A stretch of 64,000 bases of DNA from Candidatus Omnitrophota bacterium (GTDB lineage: Bacteria > Omnitrophota > JACPQZ01). Below the pieces are notes generated by a model, which was given only the letters and a program-made list of their open reading frames with translations, ran no database searches and had not been told where the DNA came from. Of the stretch, positions 8,192-15,823 are shown in pieces. The first letter of the stretch is position 1. Each line of letters begins with the position of its first letter. The stretch is taken from contig JACPQZ010000038.1 in assembly GCA_016190205.1 (NCBI GenBank), positions 12,965 through 76,964 of the forward strand. The letters run 5' to 3'. The translations under genes were made by a program, and so were the position numbers.

Positions 8192-9228
8192 GTGACTTCC
8201 TCCTTTAAAGGACCACGGTTTAACCATTCCATAAAATGCTCTACCTGATCATGCAAGATAAGTTCACACGCCGGGAGGTGCCTTCCCCGTTCCTTGAGCG
8301 CGGCTTGGGACGCGGCGGTAAGATCATCGATATTCTTAAGGTGCACGCCGCGCACCTCGCCCGCCGCGGGGTCCACGTTGCGGGGGACGGCGAGATCCAA
8401 TAGATAAACGGGTCTCCCGCTGCGGCGGGTCATGACGGCGAGCATGTCCTCGCGGCTTAATACATAATGGGGTGCCTGGGTTGAGAGTACGGCGAGATCC
8501 ACCTCTTCCAAATATCTCATCCCCTCTTCCCACGAAGCCCATCCTGCCCGGCAAATCTCCGCCAGGTCCTGGGCCCTGGAGAGGGTGCGATTGACGACCC
8601 AGAGCCGGCCCAATCCAGCCTGGGTGAGATTCCGGGCCGTAGACTCCGAGGCCTTGCCCGCCCCCCAAACGAGCGCGCTTCTACATTCAAGATCCTGTCC
8701 CAAGGACTCGCGCGCCCAGCGCACGACCATGGATCCTATGGAGGTCTGCCCCTTTGCGATATCGGTTCGCGAACGCACGAGGTGCGCGCAGTGAAATGCC
8801 TTCTGAAAAAGCCGGTTTAAAATGGAATCCGCGGCCCCCGCGCTTACGGCCGCGCCATAGGCGTGCTTGACCTGGGCCGTGATCTCGGTTTCTCCCAAAA
8901 TCATGGAATCCAGACCTGCCGTCACGCGAAAGAGGTGGTGCGCCGCCTCCCGCCTTTCCATCCAGTACAAGTGTGCCTCGAATTCGGAAGGCTCCAGATG
9001 ACTTAAGCCCGCTAAAAGCTCCACTCCTTGAGCGCGCGCTTCGTGGAGATTACCACTTACCGCGTAAAGCTCCGTCCGGTTACAGGTAGACAAAATAACC
9101 GCTTCCTGAATGGAAGCGGTTAAGAGTCCTGGGAGGGCCTTTGGTAAATCCCGTGACGGGATGGAAAGCCGCTCGCGCAGATGGATGGGCGCGGTGCGGT
9201 GATTCATTCCTAAGACGGATAGGGACAT
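8170..9228 (-). CDS. hemA: Glutamyl-tRNA reductase, short form
   Basis: Converts glutamyl-tRNA to glutamate-1-semialdehyde, the first step of heme synthesis by the C5 route. Seen: the N-terminal GMNHRTAP box, the catalytic Cys (C49) in STCNRTE, the GETEI..QVK block, and a Rossmann NADPH domain (LVWGAGKASESTARNL). The protein is only 352 residues and stops soon after the spinal helix (DQVEHFMEWLNRG), lacking most of the C-terminal dimerisation domain of the usual roughly 420-residue enzyme. The ATG at 9228 follows GGGAGGG, which decides the start. It is the first gene of the cytochrome operon, so it probably supplies heme precursor for more than 30 heme sites encoded downstream. It could be a second, dedicated copy. 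Confidence 0.88.
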   Translation of the reverse strand: MSLSVLGMNHRTAPIHLRERLSIPSRDLPKALPGLLTASIQEAVILSTCNRTELYAVSGNLHEARAQGVELLAGLSHLEPSEFEAHLYWMERREAAHHLFRVTAGLDSMILGETEITAQVKHAYGAAVSAGAADSILNRLFQKAFHCAHLVRSRTDIAKGQTSIGSMVVRWARESLGQDLECRSALVWGAGKASESTARNLTQAGLGRLWVVNRTLSRAQDLAEICRAGWASWEEGMRYLEEVDLAVLSTQAPHYVLSREDMLAVMTRRSGRPVYLLDLAVPRNVDPAAGEVRGVHLKNIDDLTAASQAALKERGRHLPACELILHDQVEHFMEWLNRGPLKEEVTCPVQVS

Positions 9229-9260
9229 GACCCTCCCAAACAAACGCTGTTTGAGCCCCC

Positions 9261-9304
9261 ATGATAAGACAGGTCCGGGGAGACTACTATGATACAGGTC
9301 ATAG
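9261..9304 (-). promoter_or_regulatory. Promoter and Crp/Fnr-type operator of the hemA-cytochrome operon
   Basis: On the minus strand a -10-like TATCAT occupies 9266-9261, giving an expected start near 9254. The perfect inverted repeat CTATGA-N6-TCATAG occupies 9287-9304 with its centre at 9295.5, exactly 41.5 bases upstream of that start, the class II activator position of Fnr/Crp proteins. TGA-N6-TCA is the family half-site spacing. Two Crp/Fnr regulators are encoded next door. Sequence is seen; regulation is inferred. Confidence 0.6.
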
Positions 9305-9389
9305 AGCCAACGATCATAAATTAACCCCTAGTATAAGTTACAAGAAGGGGTCAGGTGAAGAACGAATATTAATACTATAGGCTGGGCGC

Positions 9390-10055
9390 TTAATTGCAGT
9401 TTCGCAGGATACCCTTAAGCTGCCGGGGGGCTAATATCGTAATCCAGCCCCTGCCGGACGAAACCCATCCCTTTTGCTTGAGGTGCGCCAGCGTGCGGAT
9501 GGAGGTCTCCCAGCGCGTGCCCACCATACGCGCGAGCTCCTGGTGCGTAATGGGAACGGTCCGGCCGAAGGAATTTCGGAGTTTTAAGAGGACGTGCACG
9601 AGCCTCTGCTCCACGCTGGCCTGGGAGAGGCTGATCATCTCCGCCATGTGGCGCATGCGGTCGCAGCAGCTTAAGAGGACCCGGGATGCGAACTTGGGGT
9701 AGCGGCTTAACAGTTTAAGAAACGCGGCCCTCGGTATGCGGAGAAAGCTCGCATCCGTAGCCGCCACGGCGCGTGTGGAGTAGACGCCCCCCCCATCCAG
9801 GGCGGAGATCCCGCACAGGGCCTCGTCGGGCGTCAGGATAAAAATGGTGGCGTACCCCCCGTTTAAGGTGTGTTTAATAAGATACACCCAGCCGCTTTCG
9901 ATGATCCAGACAAACTCGGCCGGGTCCCCTTCATCGAAGATGACCTTGCCCTTCTTAAATTTAAGGAATTCCAGCTCCCGGGATAGGCCCCTCCGCGCCG
10001 AGCTCGGCATGGAGCAGAAATAGGAGATCCGGTCCAGGGAATCGAGGGTAATCAT
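9390..10055 (-). CDS. Crp/Fnr-family transcriptional regulator (second)
   Basis: About 221 residues: an N-terminal cyclic-nucleotide-binding-type beta roll (KGKVIFDEGDPAEFVWIIESGWVYL), a long dimerisation helix, and a C-terminal winged helix with the recognition region ITHQELARMVGTRWETSIRTL. No four-Cys iron-sulfur signature like that of E. coli FNR is visible, so oxygen sensing by a cluster is not supported. It is third in the nirA-crp-crp operon, 20 bases after the first regulator. The ATG at 10055 is chosen; a GTG at 10082 is an alternative. It is a candidate reader of the TGA-N6-TCA palindromes upstream of hemA and nirA. Confidence 0.87.
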   Translation of the reverse strand: MITLDSLDRISYFCSMPSSARRGLSRELEFLKFKKGKVIFDEGDPAEFVWIIESGWVYLIKHTLNGGYATIFILTPDEALCGISALDGGGVYSTRAVAATDASFLRIPRAAFLKLLSRYPKFASRVLLSCCDRMRHMAEMISLSQASVEQRLVHVLLKLRNSFGRTVPITHQELARMVGTRWETSIRTLAHLKQKGWVSSGRGWITILAPRQLKGILRNCN

Positions 10056-10102
10056 GGCGGTACCAAGATACCCCCTCGGCACGAAGTCTTCTATGATTAA
10101 GA

Positions 10103-10774
10103 TCAGGGTTTGGGAGAGTGATTGAGGAAAGCCGCCAGGCCTTCGGAATTGGTGATCGTGGTCTTGCCGCGTGAAGATTGAATCAAGCCCTGCTGCTTGA
10201 AACGGCTCAAGATCCGGATGGCCGTCTCATGGGTGGTGCCGGCGATCTCGGCAAACTCCTGGCGGGTCAACGGGATGGTACCTGAAAATTTCTTGCCCAA
10301 TACGAGCAGGGTATGGGCGAGCCTAAGTTCCGCCGGTTCGTACAGCCGGCAGCCGGCCCGTTCCACGATCCTCAAGCGCTCGCAGAAAAGGCACATGACG
10401 TCTTGCGTGAAATCAAAAGACCGCCTCATGATGCCGTGCATGGCCTGAATGGGAATGCGCATGACGGTCGTGGGCTCCGCCGCCACGGCATCCGCAGGGT
10501 AGGGCTTGCGGTCTAAGGAAGGAAGACAGCAAAACACCTCGCCGCGGGTCATGACACAAGTCGTACTCACCTTGCCGTCGGCCAGGACTTTTAAAAGATG
10601 CACGCGCCCGCTCTTGACGAGCCAAACGGCATCGGAGGGCTGGCCCTCATAAAAGATGACCTCTCCTTTGGCAAAATGCTTTTCGGACGAGGCCTCCGCC
10701 AGACGGTGCTGGTCTTCCCGGCTTAAACGGCGGAAGGGATCTGTCTTTTGAAGGAGCGCGCCATTTTCGGTCAT
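10103..10774 (-). CDS. Crp/Fnr-family transcriptional regulator (first)
   Basis: About 223 residues with the same architecture: beta-roll sensor (FAKGEVIFYEGQPSDAVWLVKSGRV), dimer helix and HTH (LTRQEFAEIAGTTHETAIRILSRF). The sensor domain carries a CC pair (EVFCCLPS) and further Cys residues (MCLFCERL), so heme or thiol sensing is possible but unproven. The ATG at 10774 overlaps the nirA stop as ATGA, showing translational coupling. It probably controls nirA itself and the cytochrome operon. The two regulators are clearly different proteins rather than a recent duplication. Confidence 0.88.
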   Translation of the reverse strand: MTENGALLQKTDPFRRLSREDQHRLAEASSEKHFAKGEVIFYEGQPSDAVWLVKSGRVHLLKVLADGKVSTTCVMTRGEVFCCLPSLDRKPYPADAVAAEPTTVMRIPIQAMHGIMRRSFDFTQDVMCLFCERLRIVERAGCRLYEPAELRLAHTLLVLGKKFSGTIPLTRQEFAEIAGTTHETAIRILSRFKQQGLIQSSRGKTTITNSEGLAAFLNHSPKP

Positions 10775-12561
10775 ACCGCGCACTCTCCCTGACCCACGGT
10801 GAGCTTAAATTCCTCTTTTTGATCCCAGTCCACGTACACGCCGCGGTTCGTGTCGTACTCCTCAACTTGGGCGAGGTCCTTCAAGGCCTCACGCGCGGCC
10901 TCGCGGTCGAGGCGTCTTAAGTACGCTGCGATCGATTCACCCGGGGCGCGTTCCTTGCGATAGAGCGCAATAATACGCTCAACCGCCTCGGGCACCTTTT
11001 TGGTAGGGAGCTTCATGATGGCGCGTCCTATCTGGCAGACTTCCTGGTCCATGCCGCCCCCGAAGAACATCTGCACATGGGGAACCTCACGGCCGTTACG
11101 AGTTCCCACCGCCCCGTGAAAGCCTAAGGCCGCGACGTGGTGCTGGCCGCAGGAATTGGGGCAGCCGCTGATTTTGATGGTCAAGTCCTTGACGTCCTCG
11201 TACTTCCCATTGCCCTGGGCAAACATCTCGTTCAAGGCCCGCGCAAGTCCTTTCGAGGACGTGATCCCGAGATTACAGGTATCCGCCCCGGGGCAGGCCA
11301 GGACATCGTAGACCTGTCCTGCCCCCGCCTTGGGAAAACCCAATTTTTGAAGCTCCACATAAAGAGCCAGGACATGTTCGTCACGGACCCAGCGGATGAG
11401 CACGTTCTGGGTAATGGAAAGCCGCACCTTGCCGTCGGCAAAACGGGTTGATAGTTCAGCCATGCCCCTCATCTGGGCGGGGGTCATATCCCCAATAGGA
11501 ATGAGGACCTCGACCGTGGAGTAACCCTTGTGCTTCTGGGGGAAGACGTTGGCCGCCTTCCAATGATTGAACTCGGGGCTCGTGAGCATCACCTTTGGCG
11601 GCGGGTTTTTAGGAGAGGGGGGAGGGGCCTCCTCCCACTTGGCTTTATATTCCTCGATATCCGGGTACCTGACGCCCTGGGCCTTCAAGGCTTCGGCCTC
11701 TTGCAAAACGCGCTTTTTAAATTCTTCAAAACCAATTTTTCTTACCAGAAACTTCATACGGGCTTGGTTTTTGTTGACGCGGTCTCCGCATCGGTCTTGA
11801 ATCCTGACGATCGCGTGCATGAGCCGGAGAAAATCCTTTTCCTGGACAAAGTCGGACAGGAGCTGGCCCACCATCGGGGCTGCCCCCAAGCCCCCGCCCG
11901 CATACATCTTAAATCCGCACACGGGTTTTCCGTTTACAGCCTTTATCTTGGGGACCAGGCCAATTTCGTTAAACGTCACCTGCCCCTCATTCTTATGCGA
12001 GGAGGCGAAATTGATCTTAAACTTGCGCGGGAGCTTCTGGCTGTCGGGGTGCCTTAAGAAATACGCGGAGGTCATGCGCGCATAGGGGGTGACGTCAAAA
12101 GGCTCTTCTGAACTCACCCCCGCCATGGGATCGGCCACCACGTTTCGGATGGAGTTGCCGCAGGCCTCCCGCGTTGTCAGGCCCGCCTCGTACAGAAGGC
12201 GCAATACGGTGGGCGTATCCGGGGTCTGGACGAAGTGTATCTGGATGTCCTGCCGGGTCGTGATGTGGCCCAGTTTGTGCGCGGTGTAGTTATCGATAAT
12301 ATCGGCGATACGCACGAGCTGATCGCGGGTTAAGATCCCCGAGGGGATCTTGATCCGGATCATGTGGTTCGTGCCGCCCTGCCTCTGGCCGTAGACCCCC
12401 CTCATCAGGCGAAAGGGCCTGAACGTATCGTCAAAAATCTCCCGCCTCAAGTAGCGGCTGACCATCTCGCTAAAATCAGAAAGATCCTTCTCAACTTCCA
12501 CTGGAAGGGGTATCCCGGAAGGTTTGAGGGCCCGCGAGGTTAGTGCGCTGTTCGTTTCCAT
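10771..12561 (-). CDS. nirA: Ferredoxin-dependent nitrite (or sulfite) reductase
   Basis: 596 residues, the normal length for this siroheme/[4Fe-4S] family. Two ferredoxin-like half domains are visible (ITTRQDIQIHFVQ in the first) and the cluster/siroheme Cys set is complete: CPGADTC followed by CPNSC in SGCPNSCGQHH. The CPNSCGQ form is more common in assimilatory nitrite reductases than in sulfite reductases, so nitrite to ammonia is favoured, though sulfite cannot be excluded. It is first in an operon with two Crp/Fnr regulators. Its promoter has a Crp-like palindrome. The tail CAV at the C-terminus overlaps the next gene. Confidence 0.85.
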   Translation of the reverse strand: METNSALTSRALKPSGIPLPVEVEKDLSDFSEMVSRYLRREIFDDTFRPFRLMRGVYGQRQGGTNHMIRIKIPSGILTRDQLVRIADIIDNYTAHKLGHITTRQDIQIHFVQTPDTPTVLRLLYEAGLTTREACGNSIRNVVADPMAGVSSEEPFDVTPYARMTSAYFLRHPDSQKLPRKFKINFASSHKNEGQVTFNEIGLVPKIKAVNGKPVCGFKMYAGGGLGAAPMVGQLLSDFVQEKDFLRLMHAIVRIQDRCGDRVNKNQARMKFLVRKIGFEEFKKRVLQEAEALKAQGVRYPDIEEYKAKWEEAPPPSPKNPPPKVMLTSPEFNHWKAANVFPQKHKGYSTVEVLIPIGDMTPAQMRGMAELSTRFADGKVRLSITQNVLIRWVRDEHVLALYVELQKLGFPKAGAGQVYDVLACPGADTCNLGITSSKGLARALNEMFAQGNGKYEDVKDLTIKISGCPNSCGQHHVAALGFHGAVGTRNGREVPHVQMFFGGGMDQEVCQIGRAIMKLPTKKVPEAVERIIALYRKERAPGESIAAYLRRLDREAAREALKDLAQVEEYDTNRGVYVDWDQKEEFKLTVGQGECAV

Positions 12562-12590
12562 AACTAGTTCCTTTTAAAGGGCTTATAGAT

Positions 12591-12633
12591 TTAATAAGGC
12601 GGGGTGCGTCACTGCTCGGTGATGTACGTCACC
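12591..12633 (-). promoter_or_regulatory. nirA promoter with Crp/Fnr-type operator
   Basis: On the minus strand a -10-like TATTAA occupies 12596-12591, predicting a start near 12584. The inverted repeat GGTGA-N6-TCACC covers 12618-12633, centred at 12625.5, which is again exactly -41.5. The half-sites match the Crp consensus GTGA-N6-TCAC. The leader then carries AAAGGAA just ahead of the nirA ATG. Autoregulation by the downstream regulators is inferred. Confidence 0.6.
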
Positions 12634-12667
12634 TAGCGTACCACAAGGGCGGCTGCCCGGTCAAATG

Positions 12668-12710
12668 CCAGACACGCTGTCGTGTCTGCCAGACACGACA
12701 GCGTGTCTGG
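12668..12710. repeat. Perfect 21-bp inverted repeat abutting phoU
   Basis: Two 21-base arms (12668-12688 and 12690-12710, beginning CCAGACACG and ending CGTGTCTGG) are exact reverse complements separated by one base. The structure starts one base after the phoU stop codon and lies between phoU and the nirA promoter. There is no T-run, so it is not a classic terminator. It resembles an extragenic palindromic repeat and may block or stabilise the 3' end of the pst-phoU message. Confidence 0.8.
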
Positions 12711-12711
12711 G

Positions 12712-13389
12712 TCACGGGGGGGGTGCTACCAAATCCTTGGTGTGGTGCTTAATAGACTTTCCCTGAACGAGATAGATCACATCCTCCGCAATATTGGTGG
12801 CATGATCGGCCACCCGCTCCACCTGGCGGCTCACGAGGATGAGGCTCAAGGACCGTGTGATCGTCTTGGAATCTTCCAGCATATAGGTCAAAAGGGCGCG
12901 GAAAATCTGATGATCGAGTTCGTCCACTTCCCGGTCCCTTAGGCAGACTTGACGCGCGAGCCCCGCGTCCTTCCGGACAAAGGCATCCAGGCTATCCTTA
13001 AACATCCCCTGCGCGAGATCAGCCATGCGGGTGAGATTGACCAGGGGTTTTAAGGGGGGCTCCTTGATAAGGTCCAGAACCCGCTCGGCAATATTGACCG
13101 CGAGGTCCCCCACGCGCTCGAGGTCGTTATTGAGCTTAAAGGCCATTGCAATGAACCTCAAATCGACCGCCTCCGGCTGGTAGAGCGCCAAGAGCTTTAG
13201 GCACCTCTCATCGATCGCGATCTCAAGCTGATCGATTGATTTGTCCGCCTGGATCACGCCCTCCGCAAGTTTCGGATCCCGCGCGACCAAAGACTTCACG
13301 GCCTTACCGATGGCCTCCTCTGCAAGGCCAGCCATCGTCAACAGATCCTGCCTTAACCCTTTAAGTTCCGCCTCGATGCGCTCACGCAT
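12712..13389 (-). CDS. phoU: PhoU phosphate-signalling regulator
   Basis: 225 residues, two repeated three-helix PhoU bundles, with the conserved metal-site-like motifs (ERVGDLAVNIAERV in repeat one and ERVADHATNIAEDVIYLVQGK in repeat two). It links Pst transporter activity to PhoR kinase control. It is the last gene of the pst operon, 12 bases after pstB. The C-terminus ends in APPP from a run of eight C residues next to the stop, so the exact end may vary by slippage. Start ATG at 13389. Confidence 0.95.
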   Translation of the reverse strand: MRERIEAELKGLRQDLLTMAGLAEEAIGKAVKSLVARDPKLAEGVIQADKSIDQLEIAIDERCLKLLALYQPEAVDLRFIAMAFKLNNDLERVGDLAVNIAERVLDLIKEPPLKPLVNLTRMADLAQGMFKDSLDAFVRKDAGLARQVCLRDREVDELDHQIFRALLTYMLEDSKTITRSLSLILVSRQVERVADHATNIAEDVIYLVQGKSIKHHTKDLVAPPP

Positions 13390-13401
13390 GGCCTGCCCCT
13401 C

Positions 13402-14178
13402 TCATCCAAAACGACCTGTGATATATGCCTCGGTCCTTTTATCCGTTGGGTTCGTAAACATAGTCTCCGTCTGGTCAAATTCCACGAGTTCTCCCATCAG
13501 CAAAAACCCAGCCACATCTGAAACCCGCGCCGCCTGCTGCATGTTGTGCGTGACGATGACAATAGTATAGCGCGCCTTCAGGGTATACAACAGCTCCTCA
13601 ATCTTGCCCGTAGCGATGGGGTCCAGGGCCGAACAGGGCTCGTCGAGGAGCAAGACCTCCGGACCCACGGCCAGGGTGCGCGCAATGCAGAGGCGCTGCT
13701 GCTGCCCTCCGGAAAGCCCCAGGGCGTTTTTGTGGAGGCGGTCCCGGACCTCGTCCCAGAGGGCCGCCTGCTTGAGACTGCGCTCCACCACTTCATCGAT
13801 CACCCTGCGGCTCCTCTCTCCGTTCACGCGCAGCCCATAGGCGACATTTTCATAGACCGATTTGGGGAAGGGATTGGGCTTTTGAAAGACCATCCCAACC
13901 CGCTTGCGGAGCGCACTCACGTCCAAGTTGGGGTCGTAGAGATCCTGTCCGTACAAACACATGCGGCCTTCTATGCGCGCGCCGTCAATGAGATCGTTTA
14001 AGCGATTCAAACAGCGTATGAGCGTGGACTTCCCGCAGCCGGAAGGCCCGATGAGGGCCGTCACCTGATGCTCACGAAACGGCATGGTAACGTTCGAGAT
14101 AGCGTGCGCGGTCCCATACCACACGTTGAGGTCTTGTATTTCCATCGCTGCCTCTTGAGCTCTTACCGCCTCCTCCAT
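13402..14178 (-). CDS. pstB: Phosphate ABC transporter ATP-binding protein
   Basis: 258 residues with Walker A (GPSGCGKST), the PstB-type signature LSGGQQQR, Walker B ([12 protein letters not shown]) and the switch His in [16 protein letters not shown] hydrolysis powers phosphate import through PstC/PstA. A GGAGGAGGGAG stretch precedes the ATG at 14178; a second in-frame ATG lies 11 codons further in. It sits between pstA and phoU in the same orientation, 22 bases from pstA. Confidence 0.96.
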   Translation of the reverse strand: MEEAVRAQEAAMEIQDLNVWYGTAHAISNVTMPFREHQVTALIGPSGCGKSTLIRCLNRLNDLIDGARIEGRMCLYGQDLYDPNLDVSALRKRVGMVFQKPNPFPKSVYENVAYGLRVNGERSRRVIDEVVERSLKQAALWDEVRDRLHKNALGLSGGQQQRLCIARTLAVGPEVLLLDEPCSALDPIATGKIEELLYTLKARYTIVIVTHNMQQAARVSDVAGFLLMGELVEFDQTETMFTNPTDKRTEAYITGRFG

Positions 14179-14200
14179 CTTCTCTCCTCCCTCCTCCTTC

Positions 14201-15823
14201 CTAAATCTGCGCGCCCTGAAAGCGCGTCCTAAGCCTTGCCCGTATCACGATCGCGGCCCAGTTGAGCATGAGCACGATCCCCACAAGAAGAAGGGCCGTC
14301 ATAAACACCATGGGCTTGGAGGCCTCGACATTGGGCGATTGAAAACCCACGTCGTAGATATGAAACCCGAGATGCATGAAGCGCCTTTCCAGGTGAAAAA
14401 AGGGGAAGTTAAGATCGAAGGGAAGCTCGGGCGCAAGCTTCACCACCCCTGTGATCATGAGGGGCGCCACCTCCCCCGCCCCCCGCGCCATCGCGAGGAT
14501 CATGCCCGTCAAAATGCCCGGAAGGGCGGAAGGCAGGACGACGCGCCAGATGGTCTGAAACCGGGTAGCCCCGCAGGCTAAAGACGCCTCACGGTAGGAA
14601 CGCGGAACCGCCACCAGCGCCTCTTCTGTCGCGACGATAACCACAGGAACAGTCAAGAGGGCAAGCGTAAAAGATGCCCACAAAATTCCCCCTCCTCCAA
14701 AGGTCGGCGTAGGAAGCCGCTCCGCGAACAGCAAGCGGTCTAGTGTTCCCCCCACGAGGTAGCAGAAGAACCCCAGCCCAAAAACCCCGAAGACGATCGA
14801 AGGGACCCCGGCCAGGTTATTGACCGCAATGCGGACCGCCGAAACCAGGGGACCTTTGTGCGCGTACTCATTGAGATAAAGCGCCGTCAAGACCCCGAAG
14901 GGCACAACGGCCACCGCCATCATGAGGGTCATGAGCACCGTACCGAAGATCGCAGGGGCCACCCCGCCTTCCGAGTTGGCCTCGCGCGGCTCATCGAAAA
15001 TGAATTCCTTGAGGCGCGACGCGTACACACCCAGCCGCCCGAACCAAGAGAGGCTGTTGGGGGCGTGCACCCGCACGATGGAAGAAATCGGAAGCTCCTT
15101 CTTAAAGCCCTCCACCGTGGCCAAGGTCACGCGGTAGGCCTCATCCTGGGAGCGCAGAACCGTAAGTTCCTCCGCGATTTTTCCGTACCGCTCTTCAAGC
15201 CGGCGCATGGCCTCCTCGTGCGCGGCCCGCACACGCTCCATCCCCTGGGCACCCAGTCCGTATCTTAGCTCGTTACGGCGCAGGGCCAAACGCTCCCGCT
15301 CCATCGCGTCATTGAGTTTGCCGATCACATGCCGTTCGATGTGACGGATTTTTTTTGCCCGGGCCCGGGCCGCGCGCATTTCTTCATGAAGCTGCGGCAA
15401 AAGTCTGTTCTCGTCCGAAATTTTTGCTTCGGGCGTTTCGATCCCCCGGATAAACCCAAAAAACGGGCCCCATTCGAGCCTTTCGACGACCACCGCGTCC
15501 TTTGGCTTCGTGCGCCTGATAACCTCATGGTCATTAAGCCACACGAAGTCCGTTCCATAAAACTCCCTGTCGGCGATCCGGTAGAAGGTTCTCGTGAAGC
15601 CGCTCCCCACGTCCCACGTCCCACGTCCCACGTCCCTCATATATTCCCTGCCTTGCACCACCCCCAAATAAACCTTCCCAGTACCGTCCTCAACCTGCCA
15701 GAGCGGCCTTGGCCAGAAGGCCCCCAGCCCCATGTAGAGGATGAAACCCAAAAGGGACGCAATCATGATGAGCGAAAGTCCCAGCATCATGCCGGAAAGC
15801 CAGGTGTAGAGGCGGTCTTTCAT
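14201..15823 (-). CDS. pstA: Phosphate ABC transporter permease PstA, long form
   Basis: 540 residues, nearly twice the usual length. A first membrane helix is followed by a long insertion of about 230 residues (to about residue 270) that is charged and partly coiled-coil (many Arg/Glu around [16 protein letters not shown]). The standard permease core follows, with the EAA-type motif ([32 protein letters not shown]). Such long forms occur in several Gram-negative lineages. The insertion contains a 7-bp tandem repeat (15606-15633) that encodes [10 protein letters not shown]. The start overlaps the pstC stop as ATGA. Confidence 0.92.
   Translation of the reverse strand: MKDRLYTWLSGMMLGLSLIMIASLLGFILYMGLGAFWPRPLWQVEDGTGKVYLGVVQGREYMRDVGRGTWDVGSGFTRTFYRIADREFYGTDFVWLNDHEVIRRTKPKDAVVVERLEWGPFFGFIRGIETPEAKISDENRLLPQLHEEMRAARARAKKIRHIERHVIGKLNDAMERERLALRRNELRYGLGAQGMERVRAAHEEAMRRLEERYGKIAEELTVLRSQDEAYRVTLATVEGFKKELPISSIVRVHAPNSLSWFGRLGVYASRLKEFIFDEPREANSEGGVAPAIFGTVLMTLMMAVAVVPFGVLTALYLNEYAHKGPLVSAVRIAVNNLAGVPSIVFGVFGLGFFCYLVGGTLDRLLFAERLPTPTFGGGGILWASFTLALLTVPVVIVATEEALVAVPRSYREASLACGATRFQTIWRVVLPSALPGILTGMILAMARGAGEVAPLMITGVVKLAPELPFDLNFPFFHLERRFMHLGFHIYDVGFQSPNVEASKPMVFMTALLLVGIVLMLNWAAIVIRARLRTRFQGAQI
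15606..15633 (-). repeat. Four tandem copies of a 7-bp unit inside pstA
   Basis: CCCACGT (plus strand) is repeated exactly four times within pstA codons, 28 bases in all. Seven is not a multiple of three, so loss or gain of one unit would shift the frame early in the gene, before most membrane helices. With four copies the gene is in frame. This is the classic layout of a slipped-strand switch, though four copies is few. Confidence 0.85.
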
